Positions 45,673 to 55,651 of a stretch of DNA of 64,000 nucleotides are shown piece by piece. The notes under the pieces are model-generated. The model made no database searches and was not told the DNA's origin. It was given only the letters and a program-made list of their open reading frames with translations. Numbering within the stretch: the first letter of the stretch is position 1; each line of letters starts with the position of its first letter. The translations under genes were made by a program, and so were the position numbers. This DNA is from Pelotomaculum sp. (GTDB lineage Bacteria > Bacillota > Desulfotomaculia > Desulfotomaculales > Pelotomaculaceae): contig JAHDOA010000004.1 in NCBI GenBank assembly GCA_018435055.1, positions 62,001 through 126,000 of the forward strand, in the 5' to 3' direction.

Positions 45673-46346
45673 TCTGTGGCCATCCTCCTTTCTATGAAAT
45701 CGCCCAATATGGCCAGCAGCTTGGTCATGATAAAATAAATTACGGCCACTGTGCCCCATATCCAGGCGGCCTCGAAATAGGTGGAATATAACAATTTACC
45801 ACGCATAGTTAATTCTTCGGCAGATATTACCGCCACCAGCGAGGTATCTTTCAGCACGGCAATGAACTCGTTAAGCAGTGGAGGAATAACGATCTTGTAG
45901 GCCTGCGGCAATATTACATGGGTCATGGCCTGGCGGGTATTCATGCCCAGCGAGCGGGCGGCTTCCATCTGCCCCCTGTCCACCGCCTGGATGCCGGCCC
46001 GGACAATTTCTGCGGTATAAGCCCCGCAGTTCAGGGAACAGGCGATTACCGCGGCGACAAATGGGTTGTCAGTATTTATAATTAAAGGCAAAATCCCAAA
46101 ATATAATAGCAAAATCTGGACAAAAAGCGGAGTTCCCCGAAAAAAATCTATATATGCAGTTGCGATAAAGAATAACACCCGGTTTTTCGCTAACTTGAAC
46201 AACCCGGCTATGAGGCCCAAAATCATGCCGAATATTACCGACAATACTGTAATTTTTAAAGTCAGCACAGCCCCTTCGAGTAAATAGGGAAAATTTTTAA
46301 TCACTACCTGCAGCCCGTTTATAGCAAGCAAGGACTCTAGCGACAT
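45669..46346 (-). CDS. Polar amino acid ABC transporter permease
   Basis: The 225-residue His/Glu/Gln/Arg-type permease has [20 protein letters not shown] at the N-terminus and the EAA-like loop [23 protein letters not shown] region that contacts the ATPase. Four or five transmembrane helices are visible. It lies between the binding protein gene and the ATPase gene. A strong stem-loop precedes it. Confidence 0.9.
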   Translation of the reverse strand: MSLESLLAINGLQVVIKNFPYLLEGAVLTLKITVLSVIFGMILGLIAGLFKLAKNRVLFFIATAYIDFFRGTPLFVQILLLYFGILPLIINTDNPFVAAVIACSLNCGAYTAEIVRAGIQAVDRGQMEAARSLGMNTRQAMTHVILPQAYKIVIPPLLNEFIAVLKDTSLVAVISAEELTMRGKLLYSTYFEAAWIWGTVAVIYFIMTKLLAILGDFIERRMATE

Positions 46347-46370
46347 ATACTGGCTCCCCCCTTAGTCAAA

Positions 46371-46412
46371 CAAGCTAAAAGCGCGAGATATTAAGCCCGC
46401 GCTTTTAGCTTG
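46371..46412 (-). terminator. 15-bp stem-loop between binding-protein and permease genes
   Basis: CAAGCTAAAAGCGCG (46371-46385) and its complement at 46398-46412 form a perfect 15-bp stem around a 12-base loop, with only TTTG following on the minus strand. As in the liv operon it probably sets different levels for the binding protein and the membrane components. Confidence 0.75.
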
Positions 46413-46423
46413 AACCTTCATTA

Positions 46424-47230
46424 CTATTCTTCGCCAAACCATTTTTTATTAATTTTGTCATATTCGCCGCTGTCTTTTACCTTTTTCAGACCGGAGTTAA
46501 TCTTTTTCAGCAGCTCGGTATTGCCTTTCTTAACGCCGATACCATACTGATCATCAGCTGCAAAAACCTCGCCTACCATTTTAACCTTATCCTTGCCTGT
46601 GGTCTTGATATAGTAGGCGGTAATTGGCATATCATTTATAACCGCGTCCACGCTGCCTTTCTCCAGTTCCATAAAGGCTTCTCCGACAGAGTCAAAAACT
46701 TTTATGGATGTTTTGGGATCCTCTTCCTTTATTTTATTGGACGCAGCCAGCCCGGTGGTGCCGACTTCGGCGGCCAGCCTTTTCCCTTTCAGGTCATCCA
46801 GAGTGCTGATGCCCTCTCTATCCTTGCCGACAGCAATGATTAAACCTGCCGTATAGTACGGGTCACTGAAGTCAATGGCCTCAGCCCGTTTTTCAGTAAT
46901 GGTCATTGATGATATGCAGCAGTCTGCGGTGCCGACCTGCACAGCCGGGATTAAAGCGTCAAAGCCGAGGGAAGTAATCTTGACATCAAATCCTTCCGCA
47001 GCTCCGATAGCCTTGATCAAGTCCATATCAAAACCAACATATTCACCACCTTCAGTGAATTCCATGGGAGGATATGTAGTTTCCGAAGCCACATTCAACA
47101 CCGGCTTGGCGCCACCAGCAGGAGTCTTATTCTCCGCTGCCTTATCGCCGCACCCGATGGCCGAGAAAGCCAGTCCCAAAACCAACATGCCCGCAACCAA
47201 CAACTTGACAAATTTCCTCAACAATCCCAC
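46424..47230 (-). CDS. Polar amino acid ABC transporter substrate-binding lipoprotein
   Basis: The 268-residue protein has a lipoprotein signal (lipobox FSAIGC, Cys about residue 27) and a type 2 periplasmic binding fold: VASETTYPPMEFTEGGEYVG, GFDMDLIKAIGAAEG, and FDALIPAVQVGTADCCISSM. The listed start is GTG at 47230, right after AAGGAGC; TTG codons three and four positions on have better spacing. It is the first gene of the three-gene import system. Confidence 0.9.
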   Translation of the reverse strand: MGLLRKFVKLLVAGMLVLGLAFSAIGCGDKAAENKTPAGGAKPVLNVASETTYPPMEFTEGGEYVGFDMDLIKAIGAAEGFDVKITSLGFDALIPAVQVGTADCCISSMTITEKRAEAIDFSDPYYTAGLIIAVGKDREGISTLDDLKGKRLAAEVGTTGLAASNKIKEEDPKTSIKVFDSVGEAFMELEKGSVDAVINDMPITAYYIKTTGKDKVKMVGEVFAADDQYGIGVKKGNTELLKKINSGLKKVKDSGEYDKINKKWFGEE

Positions 47231-47425
47231 GCTCCTTTTTCGATCATTTCAATAAGGTAATTATACCTTTCAACACAAAAATGAACAACATCTTTCTCCT
47301 GGCAATAAATATTTATACCGGCGCAAACTATGTATCGCCCGTGGTAATCCTCTTGAAATTTAGTCATTTTCCTGTTAATGTTATGTAGTTGCCGGATTAA
47401 TAATATAAAAAAAGAGGTTTTTCTG

Positions 47426-48298
47426 ATGGTGGGGAAAATCAGCCGCACGTGGGCGGATCTGAGCATGGTATTCGTTGCCTGCATCTGGGGTGTTGCTTTT
47501 GTTGTCGTTAAAAATGCACTGGCGGATATCGGCCCTTTTCTGTTTGTTGGGCTGAGGTTTCTTCTGGCTTTTTTAGTTTTGGCGGCCATATCTTATAAAG
47601 ACATCTTAAAAATACGTTTTTCCACTCTGGCTACCGGCTCACTGTTGGGCTTTTTTTTATGTATCGGTTATTCGTTTCAAACCCTGGGTTTAAAATATAC
47701 CTCCTCATCTAACGCTGGTTTTATAACTGGAGTATCAGTAGTTTTAGTGCCGATTATCTATGCGCTGATGAATAAAAAAAAGCCTGGTTTAATCACCAGC
47801 CTGACGATAATTATGGCTGCCACAGGCTTATTCCTTATATCCGTTCCGCCCGGCTCCTTTACCCTCAGCTATGGGGATCTGCTGGTTTTAGTAGGAGCTT
47901 TTGGATTTGCCATGCACATTATTTATGTTGACCTTTATTCCCATAAGTTTAGCGCCATAGCCATTACTGCGGTGCAAATCTTTTTTGTCGGTCTGGCCTG
48001 CGCTATTACCGGCCTGATTATGGAGCCCATCCCTCCCTATCTTTCCTACAATGCTCTATTCGCCGTTGTCATTACCGCAATCTTTGCCACGGCTCTGGCT
48101 TTTTTGCTGCAGAATTACATGCAAAAATTCAGCACCCCTACCAGGTTTGCGGTTGTTTTGACCGCCGAGCCGGTATTTGCGGCGCTGGCCGGTTATTTGT
48201 GGGCGGACGAGCTTTTAGGCCGCCTGGGCCTGACCGGCGCGGGCATGATCCTTGTGGCCATGCTTATTTCCACCATATTTAACCGTGGTCAGGCTTGA
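47426..48298 (+). CDS. EamA/DMT family transporter
   Basis: I start this 290-residue membrane protein at the ATG at 47426 (MVGKISRTWADLSMVFVACI) with an AGAGGT site. Two EamA repeats are seen (WGVAFVVVKNALADIGPFLF and FATALAFLLQNYMQKFSTPT), and the late VLTAEPVFAALAGYLWADEL motif is typical. It resembles RhaT/YdcZ-type exporters; the substrate is unknown. It is the second EamA gene within 5 kb but is not closely similar to the first. Confidence 0.85.
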   Translation: MVGKISRTWADLSMVFVACIWGVAFVVVKNALADIGPFLFVGLRFLLAFLVLAAISYKDILKIRFSTLATGSLLGFFLCIGYSFQTLGLKYTSSSNAGFITGVSVVLVPIIYALMNKKKPGLITSLTIIMAATGLFLISVPPGSFTLSYGDLLVLVGAFGFAMHIIYVDLYSHKFSAIAITAVQIFFVGLACAITGLIMEPIPPYLSYNALFAVVITAIFATALAFLLQNYMQKFSTPTRFAVVLTAEPVFAALAGYLWADELLGRLGLTGAGMILVAMLISTIFNRGQA

Positions 48299-48319
48299 AT
48301 TATCTAATTATTCCTCACC
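48287..48319 (+). repeat. Direct repeat, copy 2
   Basis: This segment contains the last codons of the EamA gene and the following bases, and its first 17 bases are identical to 43440-43456. See copy 1. Confidence 0.5.
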
Positions 48320-48337
48320 TGGATATAAGTAAATATT

Positions 48338-50473
48338 TTAAGACTGACTCCATTTTTCCACCTGGCACAGCAGCGCTTTGTACACGGGGAAGCCTGAAAT
48401 ATAATCCCGGTTCCCGGCGTCCGTCAGGTAATTGACGTTTGCCTGCCGCCAGGCCTCAACCTGCGCCGGGTTGCCGCCGCCCATATTGACCTCTACCTGC
48501 CCCGGCAAAACGTTGTCCGTGACGTCGGCATAAAAAACAACCTGTCCCCTGCGGGTGCTGACAATAACCGGATCTCCGCCCTTGATGCCGCGTTCTGCCG
48601 CATCCCCGGGATTAATCAATACCAGGGGCTTATCTTGAATTTTGACCAGGCCGGGGACGTGCAAATGCTGGGAACGGAAGGTGGACTGCATTCTCGCCCC
48701 GCTATTGAGCACCAGCGGGAATTCCCGGCAGATCTCCGGCGCCCGCAAAGGGCCCTCCTCAGGTTCAATATAGACGGGCAGGGCCTCGTAGCCATGTTTG
48801 GCCATCAGGTTGGAGGTTATTTCAAATTTGCCGGAGGGGGTTTCAAACCCGGGCTGCCTGTCCTTTCTTAACAAACCAAGTTCATATTTTTTATAGGTAG
48901 GTTCCGGGACCGGTACGGGGACCCCGTCCACACTGCTTTTCAGGCGCTCCAATAATTCCGGGGCCCGGGCAAAGGCTTTTTCTATGAGTTCCTCCTCGCT
49001 TTGCGGGTATAAATGGCCGTATCCCAGCCGCCTGGCCAGTTCAGCCAAAATCATCAAGCTGTTGCGCGCCTGCCTCACGGGTTCAATCACCCGCCTGCGC
49101 AGGCGGGCATAACCCGGGTAGCGCATGTATGAATTTGTTTCATAATACGTGGCTGCGGGTAAGACGACGTCTGCGAACAACGCGTCCCTGGTCATCACCA
49201 GATCGATTACCAGCATAAAATCCAGCCGGCGGTAGGCCTCTGCAAAAATCTCCGGCTGCGGGTAGGCGGTCAAGGTCGAGGAACCGTTAATCAACAACCC
49301 TTTTACCGGATAAGGGGTTTCTGTTAAAACGGCCCGGGGAAATTCCATGTACTGGGCGCAGCCCGTCAATTCATAAAATAACGGGTACTCACGGGCGCCA
49401 ATGGCAGGAACATCAAATGATGTAGTGAAGTCCTCCTTTTGCAGGGGCGGCCTGGCCGGGTTGTTAATATACAGGCCCCCCGGGGTATCGAAATGCCCCG
49501 TTATAGCCCAGAGGATATACACAGCCCTGATATTCTGCACTCCGCTGTTGGTGTATTCCAGGCCGGTGTATGTGTGCAGGCAGGCCCGGGCTGTGGTGGC
49601 GATTTCCCTGGCCAGCGCCCTGAGCGTTTGCGCTGGCACAAGGGTTATTTGCTCAACTTTTTCAGGGGTAAATTCCTGTACGTAGGCGCGCAGTTCCGCA
49701 AAACCTGCAGTCCAATTCTCCACAAATTCCCGATCATATAATTTTTCATTAATGACCACGTTCAACATGCCTAGTGCGAGCGCCCCGTCCGTTCCCGAAC
49801 GGACCGCCACCCACCGGTCTGCCCGGCGGGCCATGTCGGTGCGCATATGATCGATAGCGATAACCTTTGCCTTGTTTTTCTGCGCTGCGATAATTTTTTT
49901 AAAGTGGGTGGGCGGAGAATCCGTTACCGGATTGGTGCCCCACACCACGATCAGGTCACTATTTTCAGTATCCGGCATTAGCCTGAAGCCGGGGACGCCA
50001 AAGGTAGTCAGCGGGGCCAGGGCGCCGTATGAAGCGTAACATATCGAGCTGACGCCGGTGATGTTGGGGGAACCAAAAGGCAGCAGCAGCTTGGAGGCCA
50101 CGCCGTCCCGCGCATTGCCGAATTCCACCATAGACCTCTCGAAAGCGCCCCGGCCGGAGTGGCTGACAATCGCCTGGGGCCCGTGTTTTTCTTTTATTTC
50201 CGTCATTTTTTGGACTGTAAAGTCCAGTGCTTCGTCCCAGCCGGCTTCCCTGAATTTGCCTTCGCCCCGTTCACCCGTGCGGATCAGCGGGGTTTTTAAG
50301 CGGTGTGGTGAATATACAATCTCAGGCGCGTGCTTGCCACGCACGCAAAGATGGCTGTACGGCGCGTCTTTTAAAGGCGCAACGCCGGTTAAACGGCCGT
50401 CTTCCAGCGTAACCTCCACCGCGCAGCCTCCTTCGCATATACCGCAGATAGCAGGCTTTTTTTCAATCACCAA
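48338..50473 (-). CDS. Molybdopterin-dependent oxidoreductase, DMSO reductase family
   Basis: The 711-residue protein has a 4Fe-4S motif at Cys10, Cys13, Cys17 and Cys43 (CGICEGGC then LCVRGKHAPE). The likely Mo/W ligand is Cys145 in GVSSICYASYG. IVVWGTNPVTDSPPTHFKKI binds the pterin, and the C-terminal molydopterin dinucleotide-binding domain has LVLNSGARMQSTFRSQHLH and NPGDAAERGIKGGDPVIVS. No Tat signal is seen, so it is probably cytoplasmic. No electron-transfer or membrane subunit is adjacent. The reaction is unknown; relatives include thiosulfate/polysulfide reductases and acetylene hydratase. Confidence 0.88.
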   Translation of the reverse strand: MVIEKKPAICGICEGGCAVEVTLEDGRLTGVAPLKDAPYSHLCVRGKHAPEIVYSPHRLKTPLIRTGERGEGKFREAGWDEALDFTVQKMTEIKEKHGPQAIVSHSGRGAFERSMVEFGNARDGVASKLLLPFGSPNITGVSSICYASYGALAPLTTFGVPGFRLMPDTENSDLIVVWGTNPVTDSPPTHFKKIIAAQKNKAKVIAIDHMRTDMARRADRWVAVRSGTDGALALGMLNVVINEKLYDREFVENWTAGFAELRAYVQEFTPEKVEQITLVPAQTLRALAREIATTARACLHTYTGLEYTNSGVQNIRAVYILWAITGHFDTPGGLYINNPARPPLQKEDFTTSFDVPAIGAREYPLFYELTGCAQYMEFPRAVLTETPYPVKGLLINGSSTLTAYPQPEIFAEAYRRLDFMLVIDLVMTRDALFADVVLPAATYYETNSYMRYPGYARLRRRVIEPVRQARNSLMILAELARRLGYGHLYPQSEEELIEKAFARAPELLERLKSSVDGVPVPVPEPTYKKYELGLLRKDRQPGFETPSGKFEITSNLMAKHGYEALPVYIEPEEGPLRAPEICREFPLVLNSGARMQSTFRSQHLHVPGLVKIQDKPLVLINPGDAAERGIKGGDPVIVSTRRGQVVFYADVTDNVLPGQVEVNMGGGNPAQVEAWRQANVNYLTDAGNRDYISGFPVYKALLCQVEKWSQS

Positions 50474-50628
50474 CTTACAAACCCCCTGTAATGATCAAAT
50501 ATTGTGACAAAATTATTATAGCATAGCGCAATTGGGGTCGGCCTATTAAAATGTTTTGCTCAAGTGCAACCTAATATGACATTGCTCTGATTTACTAGAC
50601 GACTCGGATGATGGCCAGGGGGACAAAA

Positions 50629-50678
50629 GGTGTCAACAACCCCGTCCCCCTGACACCTCCCCCTGACACCTCTGACAC
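50629..50678. repeat. REP-like element, copy 3
   Basis: GGTGTCAACAACCCCGTCCC leads into CCTGACACC, then two further TGACACC/TGACAC units. It ends three bases before the chemoreceptor stop codon (50681), in the trailer of that gene. Confidence 0.8.
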
Positions 50679-50680
50679 TA

Positions 50681-53600
50681 TTAGAATTTGCCGTAATCTT
50701 CGTCGTCCAGTGAGATAACGCTCTTCGGGTTTGCCGGCGACGTCGCGGCCACTTCCGGCATAGCGTTGTGCGCCGCTCTTGACGCGGCGCCCGTGGACCG
50801 CCTCTGACCCCCTGCATGCTGCATATGGGGAGCGATGCCGCCCGGTGAATTTGCCGCTAAAGCACTGCCGAAAACTGACCGCTTGAGCTTGAATTTGCCC
50901 AGTGCCTGCTTGACCATCTCAGCCTGGCTGTTCATCTCCTGGCTGGCGGCGGCCAATTCCTCGGAACTGGCCGAGTTCTGCTGGGTGACCTGGTCTACCT
51001 GGTTCAGTCCTTCGTTGATCTGGCCGATGCCCGCGGCCTGCTCCTTGGAAGCGGAGGCGATCTCGCTGATCAGGTCGGTTACCTTGGCCGACTCTATCAC
51101 GATCTCTTCCAGCGCTTTGGAGGTTTCTTCCGCAATTCTGGTCCCGACCTCAGTCTTCTTAATCGAGCCTTCGATCATCTCGGCTGTCTCCTTGGCTGCC
51201 TTGGCGCTGCGCTGGGCCAGGTTCCTCACTTCTTCGGCTACCACAGTGAATCCTTTGCCGTGTTTGCCGGCCCGGGCGGCTTCAACTGCCGCGTTTAAGG
51301 CTAAAAGGTTGGTCTGGAAGGCTATTTCGTCGATGGCTTTAATAATATTGGATATGTTGGCGGCGGATTCGTTGATATCACTCATGGCTTTTAGCATCTG
51401 CCCCATTTGCTCGTTGCCTTTTTCGGCAAAGCCTCTGGACTGGGCTGCCAGCTGGTTGGCCTGGGTAGCGTTTTCAGCGTTCTGCCTCGTCTGGGCGTTC
51501 ATCTGCTGCATGGAGGAAGTAATCTCCGCCATCGTGCTGGCCGATTCAGCCGCCCCCTGTGACAGGGCCTGGCTGGAGTCGGAAACCTGCTGGGCGCCGG
51601 TGCTTACCTGTTCGATGGCCACGGAGACCTGGCCCAATATTTCGTTAAGGTCGTTGATGGTGGTGTTGAGCGCGTTTTTGATGATGGCGTAGTCGCCTTT
51701 ATAGTCGCCGGTGACCGCCACGTCCAGGTTGCCTTTAGCTATTTCCTGCAGGCAGCCGACGGCCTCTTTTTTGATAATGTCGTTTAAAGCGTCGAGCGTG
51801 GTGTTCAAAGCGTTCTTGATCATGGCGTGATCACCCTTGTAGTCACCGGTGACTCTTACGTCCAGGTTGCCTTCAGCCATCGCTTTCAGGCAGTAGGCTG
51901 CTTCTCTAATCGGGTCGACTATGGCGTCCATCATTTTGTTGACGCCTTCGACGACCTTGCGGTACTCGCCTTCGTGCCCGGCAGCGTCGGCGCGGGTATC
52001 GAGCTTTCCTTCCACGGCCGCCCCGGCCAGCATGTTGGCGTCTTCCGCCAGCCTGCCGATGGCCTCGATCATCCGGATAAAGCCGGGTACCAGCTCGTCG
52101 TTTTCGCTTCGCCGGCCGATCTTCTTATAGTCGTCCAGGTCGATCAGGCTGCCGTTACTGACATTGACAATGGTATCGCGTATTTTTGTCAGCCGCGCGT
52201 TGACATTGTTGGTAGCGTCTTTAAGATCGTTCCAGATACCGGCGTATTCTTTATCCATCTTTTTAGTGAGATCGTTATCCGCCATCCGGCCCAGAATGTC
52301 AATCAATTCACCTACTGGCTCAGCCACGGCTGCCATCAGGCCGTTCATGCCGCCCACCAGCTTGCCCCAGTCGCCGGCAAAGGCGCCTGCGTCGCCGCGT
52401 TCACCCAATCTGCCTTCCTGCACGGCCAGGATCAGGCCGTCGGCTTCTTTGAGCAAGCCGTTCACGGCGTCTATACAGCCGTTCAGGTTGTTCTTGAGTT
52501 CGTTGAAGTCGCCGTGGTAGGTATCGGTGATCCGGGGCGGGATATCGCCCTTGCTGATCCTGTCCACGTACTCGGCCGCCACGTTTAAAGGCCCGATTAT
52601 GGCGTCCAGGGTCTTGTTAACCCCTTCGATAACCTTGCGGTAGTCACCATTATGCCTGGTAGCGTCGGCGCGGGTATCAAGTTTTCCTTCCACTGCCGCC
52701 GCAGCGAGCATCCCGGCGTCTCCCACCAGGTTTTGAATGGCTCCCATCATCCGGATAAAGGCAGGGATCAATTCGTCTTGGTCGCATCTGCGCCCGATTT
52801 TCTTTAAGCTGTCCAGGTCGGTGAGGTTGCCGTTGCTGATATTATTAACCACTTCCAGAATTCTGACATTATGATCATTAACCACGTTGACGGCATTATT
52901 GAGGTCGCCCCACGCTCCGGTGTATTCTTTTACTACTCTCTGGCTGTAATCATTTACCGCCAGCCGGCCCATAACCGCTATTAGTTCATCAACCGGCTCT
53001 GCCACGGCTGCCATCAGGCCGTTCATGCCGCCCACCAGCTTGCCCCAGTCGCCGGTAAAGGCGCCTGCGTTACCGCGTTCATCCAGCCGGCCCTCCCGCA
53101 CGGCCAGGATTAGTCCGTCGGTTTCTTTGAGCAATCCGTTCACGGCGTCGATGCAGCCGTTCAGGTTGTTTTTAATCTCGTTAAAGTCGCCCTGATAGGT
53201 ATCGGTAATCTTGGGTGGGATGTCGCCTTTGCTGATCCGATCCACGTACTCGGCCGCCACGTTCAAAGGCCCAATCACGGCGTCCAGGGTATCGTTCATG
53301 CCCTGGATGATTCCCTGGAATTCGAAATCAACTTTTTCCACATCCCCGCGGATGTCCAGCTTGCCTTCTTTGGCGGCCTCAATCAGCCGCCTGCTTTCGG
53401 CGAGCAGCGCGCTGATAATTTTCTGCACAGATCTGGCGATTAAAAGGCTCAGGCCGATGCCGAGCAGGAGCATTATAATGCTGAGAATGATGGTGATATA
53501 ATCCAATTTTGCCACGCTGGCGTTCGAAGATTGTATGCTTTCGTTAAATATATTTTCGTTGCCGGCGATTAGTGTGTCGATAATGTCGGTCAACTGGCCG

Positions 53601-54073
53601 GTAATCGGCACCAACCCGCCGGCAATGCTAGCGACATCTTGCTGGAGCGTTTGCATACTCTGCCGGTCTGTCGCTTTGAACTGCTTTTCTGTGGCCGGGA
53701 TCAAGTCATTCGTGATGCCCCTGTGGTAGCTGGCGGTTAAGTCAATCAGTTTCTGCACATCGTTTTTTTTATCCTGAGGGGCAATCTCCAGGAGTCTATT
53801 TTCCAGATCGGCAGTCTGGCTCAACGCTGTGTTGTAATCATCCCTGAAATTATCCTTGCCGTATGCTATATAGCCGCGAATGCCGCTCACGCCTTCGTCG
53901 AAGTGACTTTGAATGCTATTTAACAGCATTAGCCTTTCTTTTGCTGTTTCAACGTCCTTCATGTCTTTTTTGATGGAATTTGTCAAAACAAATGATGTTG
54001 CGCCCATGATCACCAGCAAAAGTAGTATAACTGTAAAACCCATAACTATTTTTGAACCAATTTTTAGCTTCAT
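50681..54073 (-). CDS. Methyl-accepting chemotaxis protein with tandemly repeated HAMP-like region
   Basis: The 1130-residue receptor has a transmembrane helix at residues 8-31, a four-helix-bundle-type extracellular sensor (about 32-190), a second helix (193-213) and a very long HAMP-rich region (215-815). The signalling domain follows, with the highly conserved hairpin tip [20 protein letters not shown] near residue 916. Residues 262-487 and 488-713 are a tandem duplication of 226 residues, and a third partial unit starts at 714. The Gln/Ser-rich end reads [10 protein letters not shown]. Such long poly-HAMP arrays are rare. Ligand unknown; cheR-like gene is nearby upstream. Confidence 0.93.
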   Translation of the reverse strand: MKLKIGSKIVMGFTVILLLLVIMGATSFVLTNSIKKDMKDVETAKERLMLLNSIQSHFDEGVSGIRGYIAYGKDNFRDDYNTALSQTADLENRLLEIAPQDKKNDVQKLIDLTASYHRGITNDLIPATEKQFKATDRQSMQTLQQDVASIAGGLVPITGQLTDIIDTLIAGNENIFNESIQSSNASVAKLDYITIILSIIMLLLGIGLSLLIARSVQKIISALLAESRRLIEAAKEGKLDIRGDVEKVDFEFQGIIQGMNDTLDAVIGPLNVAAEYVDRISKGDIPPKITDTYQGDFNEIKNNLNGCIDAVNGLLKETDGLILAVREGRLDERGNAGAFTGDWGKLVGGMNGLMAAVAEPVDELIAVMGRLAVNDYSQRVVKEYTGAWGDLNNAVNVVNDHNVRILEVVNNISNGNLTDLDSLKKIGRRCDQDELIPAFIRMMGAIQNLVGDAGMLAAAAVEGKLDTRADATRHNGDYRKVIEGVNKTLDAIIGPLNVAAEYVDRISKGDIPPRITDTYHGDFNELKNNLNGCIDAVNGLLKEADGLILAVQEGRLGERGDAGAFAGDWGKLVGGMNGLMAAVAEPVGELIDILGRMADNDLTKKMDKEYAGIWNDLKDATNNVNARLTKIRDTIVNVSNGSLIDLDDYKKIGRRSENDELVPGFIRMIEAIGRLAEDANMLAGAAVEGKLDTRADAAGHEGEYRKVVEGVNKMMDAIVDPIREAAYCLKAMAEGNLDVRVTGDYKGDHAMIKNALNTTLDALNDIIKKEAVGCLQEIAKGNLDVAVTGDYKGDYAIIKNALNTTINDLNEILGQVSVAIEQVSTGAQQVSDSSQALSQGAAESASTMAEITSSMQQMNAQTRQNAENATQANQLAAQSRGFAEKGNEQMGQMLKAMSDINESAANISNIIKAIDEIAFQTNLLALNAAVEAARAGKHGKGFTVVAEEVRNLAQRSAKAAKETAEMIEGSIKKTEVGTRIAEETSKALEEIVIESAKVTDLISEIASASKEQAAGIGQINEGLNQVDQVTQQNSASSEELAAASQEMNSQAEMVKQALGKFKLKRSVFGSALAANSPGGIAPHMQHAGGQRRSTGAASRAAHNAMPEVAATSPANPKSVISLDDEDYGKF
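51935..52612 (-). repeat. Chemoreceptor internal repeat unit 2
   Basis: This codes residues 488-713, starting [20 protein letters not shown], and is the second 678-base unit of a tandem duplication within the chemoreceptor gene. Confidence 0.85.
52613..53290 (-). repeat. Chemoreceptor internal repeat unit 1
   Basis: This codes residues 262-487, starting [20 protein letters not shown]. Protein identity to unit 2 is very high in its first half (such as [20 protein letters not shown] in both) and lower in the second. Confidence 0.85.
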
Positions 54074-54100
54074 TTCTACCCCCCAAAAACATTAAATATT

Positions 54101-54697
54101 TTAAGTGATCAGGCTTTTTCTGACATTAGCAAGTGTATTCCTGATCATTTCCCCTGCATTTTCGGTAACAGGGCTGTCGTGGCCGGAATAAATTATATCT
54201 ATCTTTTTTCCAGCCAATTTTTTTAGTGACTTTACAAACACCTCCTGGTATGATCCGCCCGGCATTCTAATATTGAGCGGGGTGTCGCCGGAAAACAGCG
54301 TTTTTTCCCTGGCGCAATACAGGCAAATGGAGTCGTTTGAGTGACCGGGCGTGTGCATCACTTCGAAATCGCGGTCTCCTATACGCAGGATCTGGCCGTC
54401 GGCAACAACCCTGTCAACACCGGCAATTTTCGCATAGGCGTACACCTCGGGGTTATATCTGTCTATAATAGCCGCCAGGCCGCCGGCGTGGTCAAAATGT
54501 CCGTGAGTTAGGACTACCCGCTCCACGGGCCGTTTGCCTACCCCCGTGGATATCCTGCCAATCTCATCGATAATGTAACCGTCGGCGCCGGTGTCCACCA
54601 GGGTATTGACGTCCTCCAGGCGGTTCCAACTTCCCAGAATCAGGTAGGCGTTGCAGCAATAAGATTTGCTATTGCCCTTTAAGCTGATGACCTTCAT
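54101..54697 (-). CDS. MBL-fold metallo-hydrolase
   Basis: The 198-residue protein has the metallo-beta-lactamase signature LTHGHFDHAGGLAAI (residues about 63-77), HTPGHSNDSICLYCA and FSGDTPLN, and a late YSGHDSPV. These bind two metals. It resembles glyoxalase II-like hydrolases, but the substrate is unknown. Its start lies inside the end of the CheR-type gene (29-base overlap), so they are translationally linked. Confidence 0.9.
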   Translation of the reverse strand: MKVISLKGNSKSYCCNAYLILGSWNRLEDVNTLVDTGADGYIIDEIGRISTGVGKRPVERVVLTHGHFDHAGGLAAIIDRYNPEVYAYAKIAGVDRVVADGQILRIGDRDFEVMHTPGHSNDSICLYCAREKTLFSGDTPLNIRMPGGSYQEVFVKSLKKLAGKKIDIIYSGHDSPVTENAGEMIRNTLANVRKSLIT

Positions 54698-55307
54698 TAG
54701 CGCCTCCCAGTTTTCGGAACAACTGCGCGTCCGCCGCTACCTGCTCAAACAATCCGGCGAGCTCGCGCGGCAGCTTTTGTGTCTGCTCTGTGGCAAAATA
54801 GCCGCCCGGCGCCAGCGCGCCGTGAAACATCTTCATTACTTCTACCCGTTCAGCCGGCTGGAAATGCAGCAGCACGTTCTTGCACAGCACCAGGTTATAT
54901 GAGGCGCCTGCCGGTTGCAAAGAAAGCAAGTCGTGCTTGCGAAAAAATATCTTGCTTCTAATAGCGTCGTCTATCCTGAAACAGCCTGTTTTCTTGTCCG
55001 GGTAAAAATATTTTTTGAACAACTCGCGCGGGATCCGCTTCAGATCTTCTTCCGGATATATCCCTGCGGCAATGATATTCCCAAAAAGGTTGCTGCCGTC
55101 TATATCCGTGGCGTCTATGCGCAGATTGCGGAAAGCGAAGCGCCCCATATTCTCGGCAAACATAATGGCCAGTGAATACGGCTCCGGACCCATGGCGCAT
55201 CCGGCGTCCCACACGCGCACCTTGCTGTAGCCCGCCACAGATGGGATAACGTGTTTGACAATTAATTCAAGTGTGTGCATATCCCGAAAAAAATAAGTAA
55301 ACGCCAT
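54669..55307 (-). CDS. CheR-type methyltransferase lacking the N-terminal domain
   Basis: The 212-residue protein covers the SAM-binding half of CheR: TYFFRDMHTLELIVKHVIPS, the SAM motif VWDAGCAMGPEPYSLAIMF, DIDGSNLFGNIIAAGIYPEE, and LVLCKNVLLHFQPAERVEVM. Full CheR proteins have about 260-280 residues with an N-terminal helical domain, absent here. CheR methylates glutamates on chemoreceptors. It lies upstream of the MBL gene and the giant receptor, so the receptor may be its target. Confidence 0.85.
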   Translation of the reverse strand: MAFTYFFRDMHTLELIVKHVIPSVAGYSKVRVWDAGCAMGPEPYSLAIMFAENMGRFAFRNLRIDATDIDGSNLFGNIIAAGIYPEEDLKRIPRELFKKYFYPDKKTGCFRIDDAIRSKIFFRKHDLLSLQPAGASYNLVLCKNVLLHFQPAERVEVMKMFHGALAPGGYFATEQTQKLPRELAGLFEQVAADAQLFRKLGGANEGHQLKGQ

Positions 55308-55349
55308 TAACTCTCCCCTGACTCTCTTCTAGGATAATAGGTACAAACA

Positions 55350-55415
55350 GGTCAACATCCCCGTCCCCTTGACACCGGTACCAAAAAGGTGTCAACAACC
55401 CCGTCCCCCTGACAC
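55350..55415. repeat. Two REP-like elements (copies 4 and 5)
   Basis: Copy 4 (55350-55376) has GGTCAACATCCCCGTCCCCT followed by TGACACC; copy 5 (55389-55415) has GGTGTCAACAACCCCGTCCC and then CCTGACAC. Both lie upstream of the CheR-type gene. Together with the next palindrome and copy 6 they fill most of the 374-base gap. Confidence 0.8.
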
Positions 55416-55517
55416 TCCCCCAGAATACATTTGCCCAATTATTTTTCGACATAATTAAAAAAAACTTGACAATCCTTTGGCATTTAGTTTTCTCTTTCAA
55501 TACCAAAACGCGGCAAG

Positions 55518-55550
55518 AAGGGGTAATCTATATAGATTACCCCTTTTTTA
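55518..55550 (+). terminator. Perfect 28-bp palindrome followed by T-run
   Basis: AAGGGGTAATCTAT (55518-55531) is followed by its exact complement to 55545, then T residues to 55550. On the plus strand this is a good intrinsic terminator, but no plus-strand gene precedes it. On the minus strand there is no T-run; it could still stop readthrough from 55682, or be a binding site. Confidence 0.65.
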
Positions 55551-55651
55551 AACAGACGTATAATTATGTTGGTTTCAACAAACCGGAGCAACATTGCTAT
55601 TTCATCTGATGACAGCGCCGCGCTGGCCGCCTGGATGTCTAATGGCCAAAA

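Noticed and set aside
50560-50817. 85-residue minus-strand ORF across the REP
   Set aside because: It is a shadow of the chemoreceptor end and the repeat.
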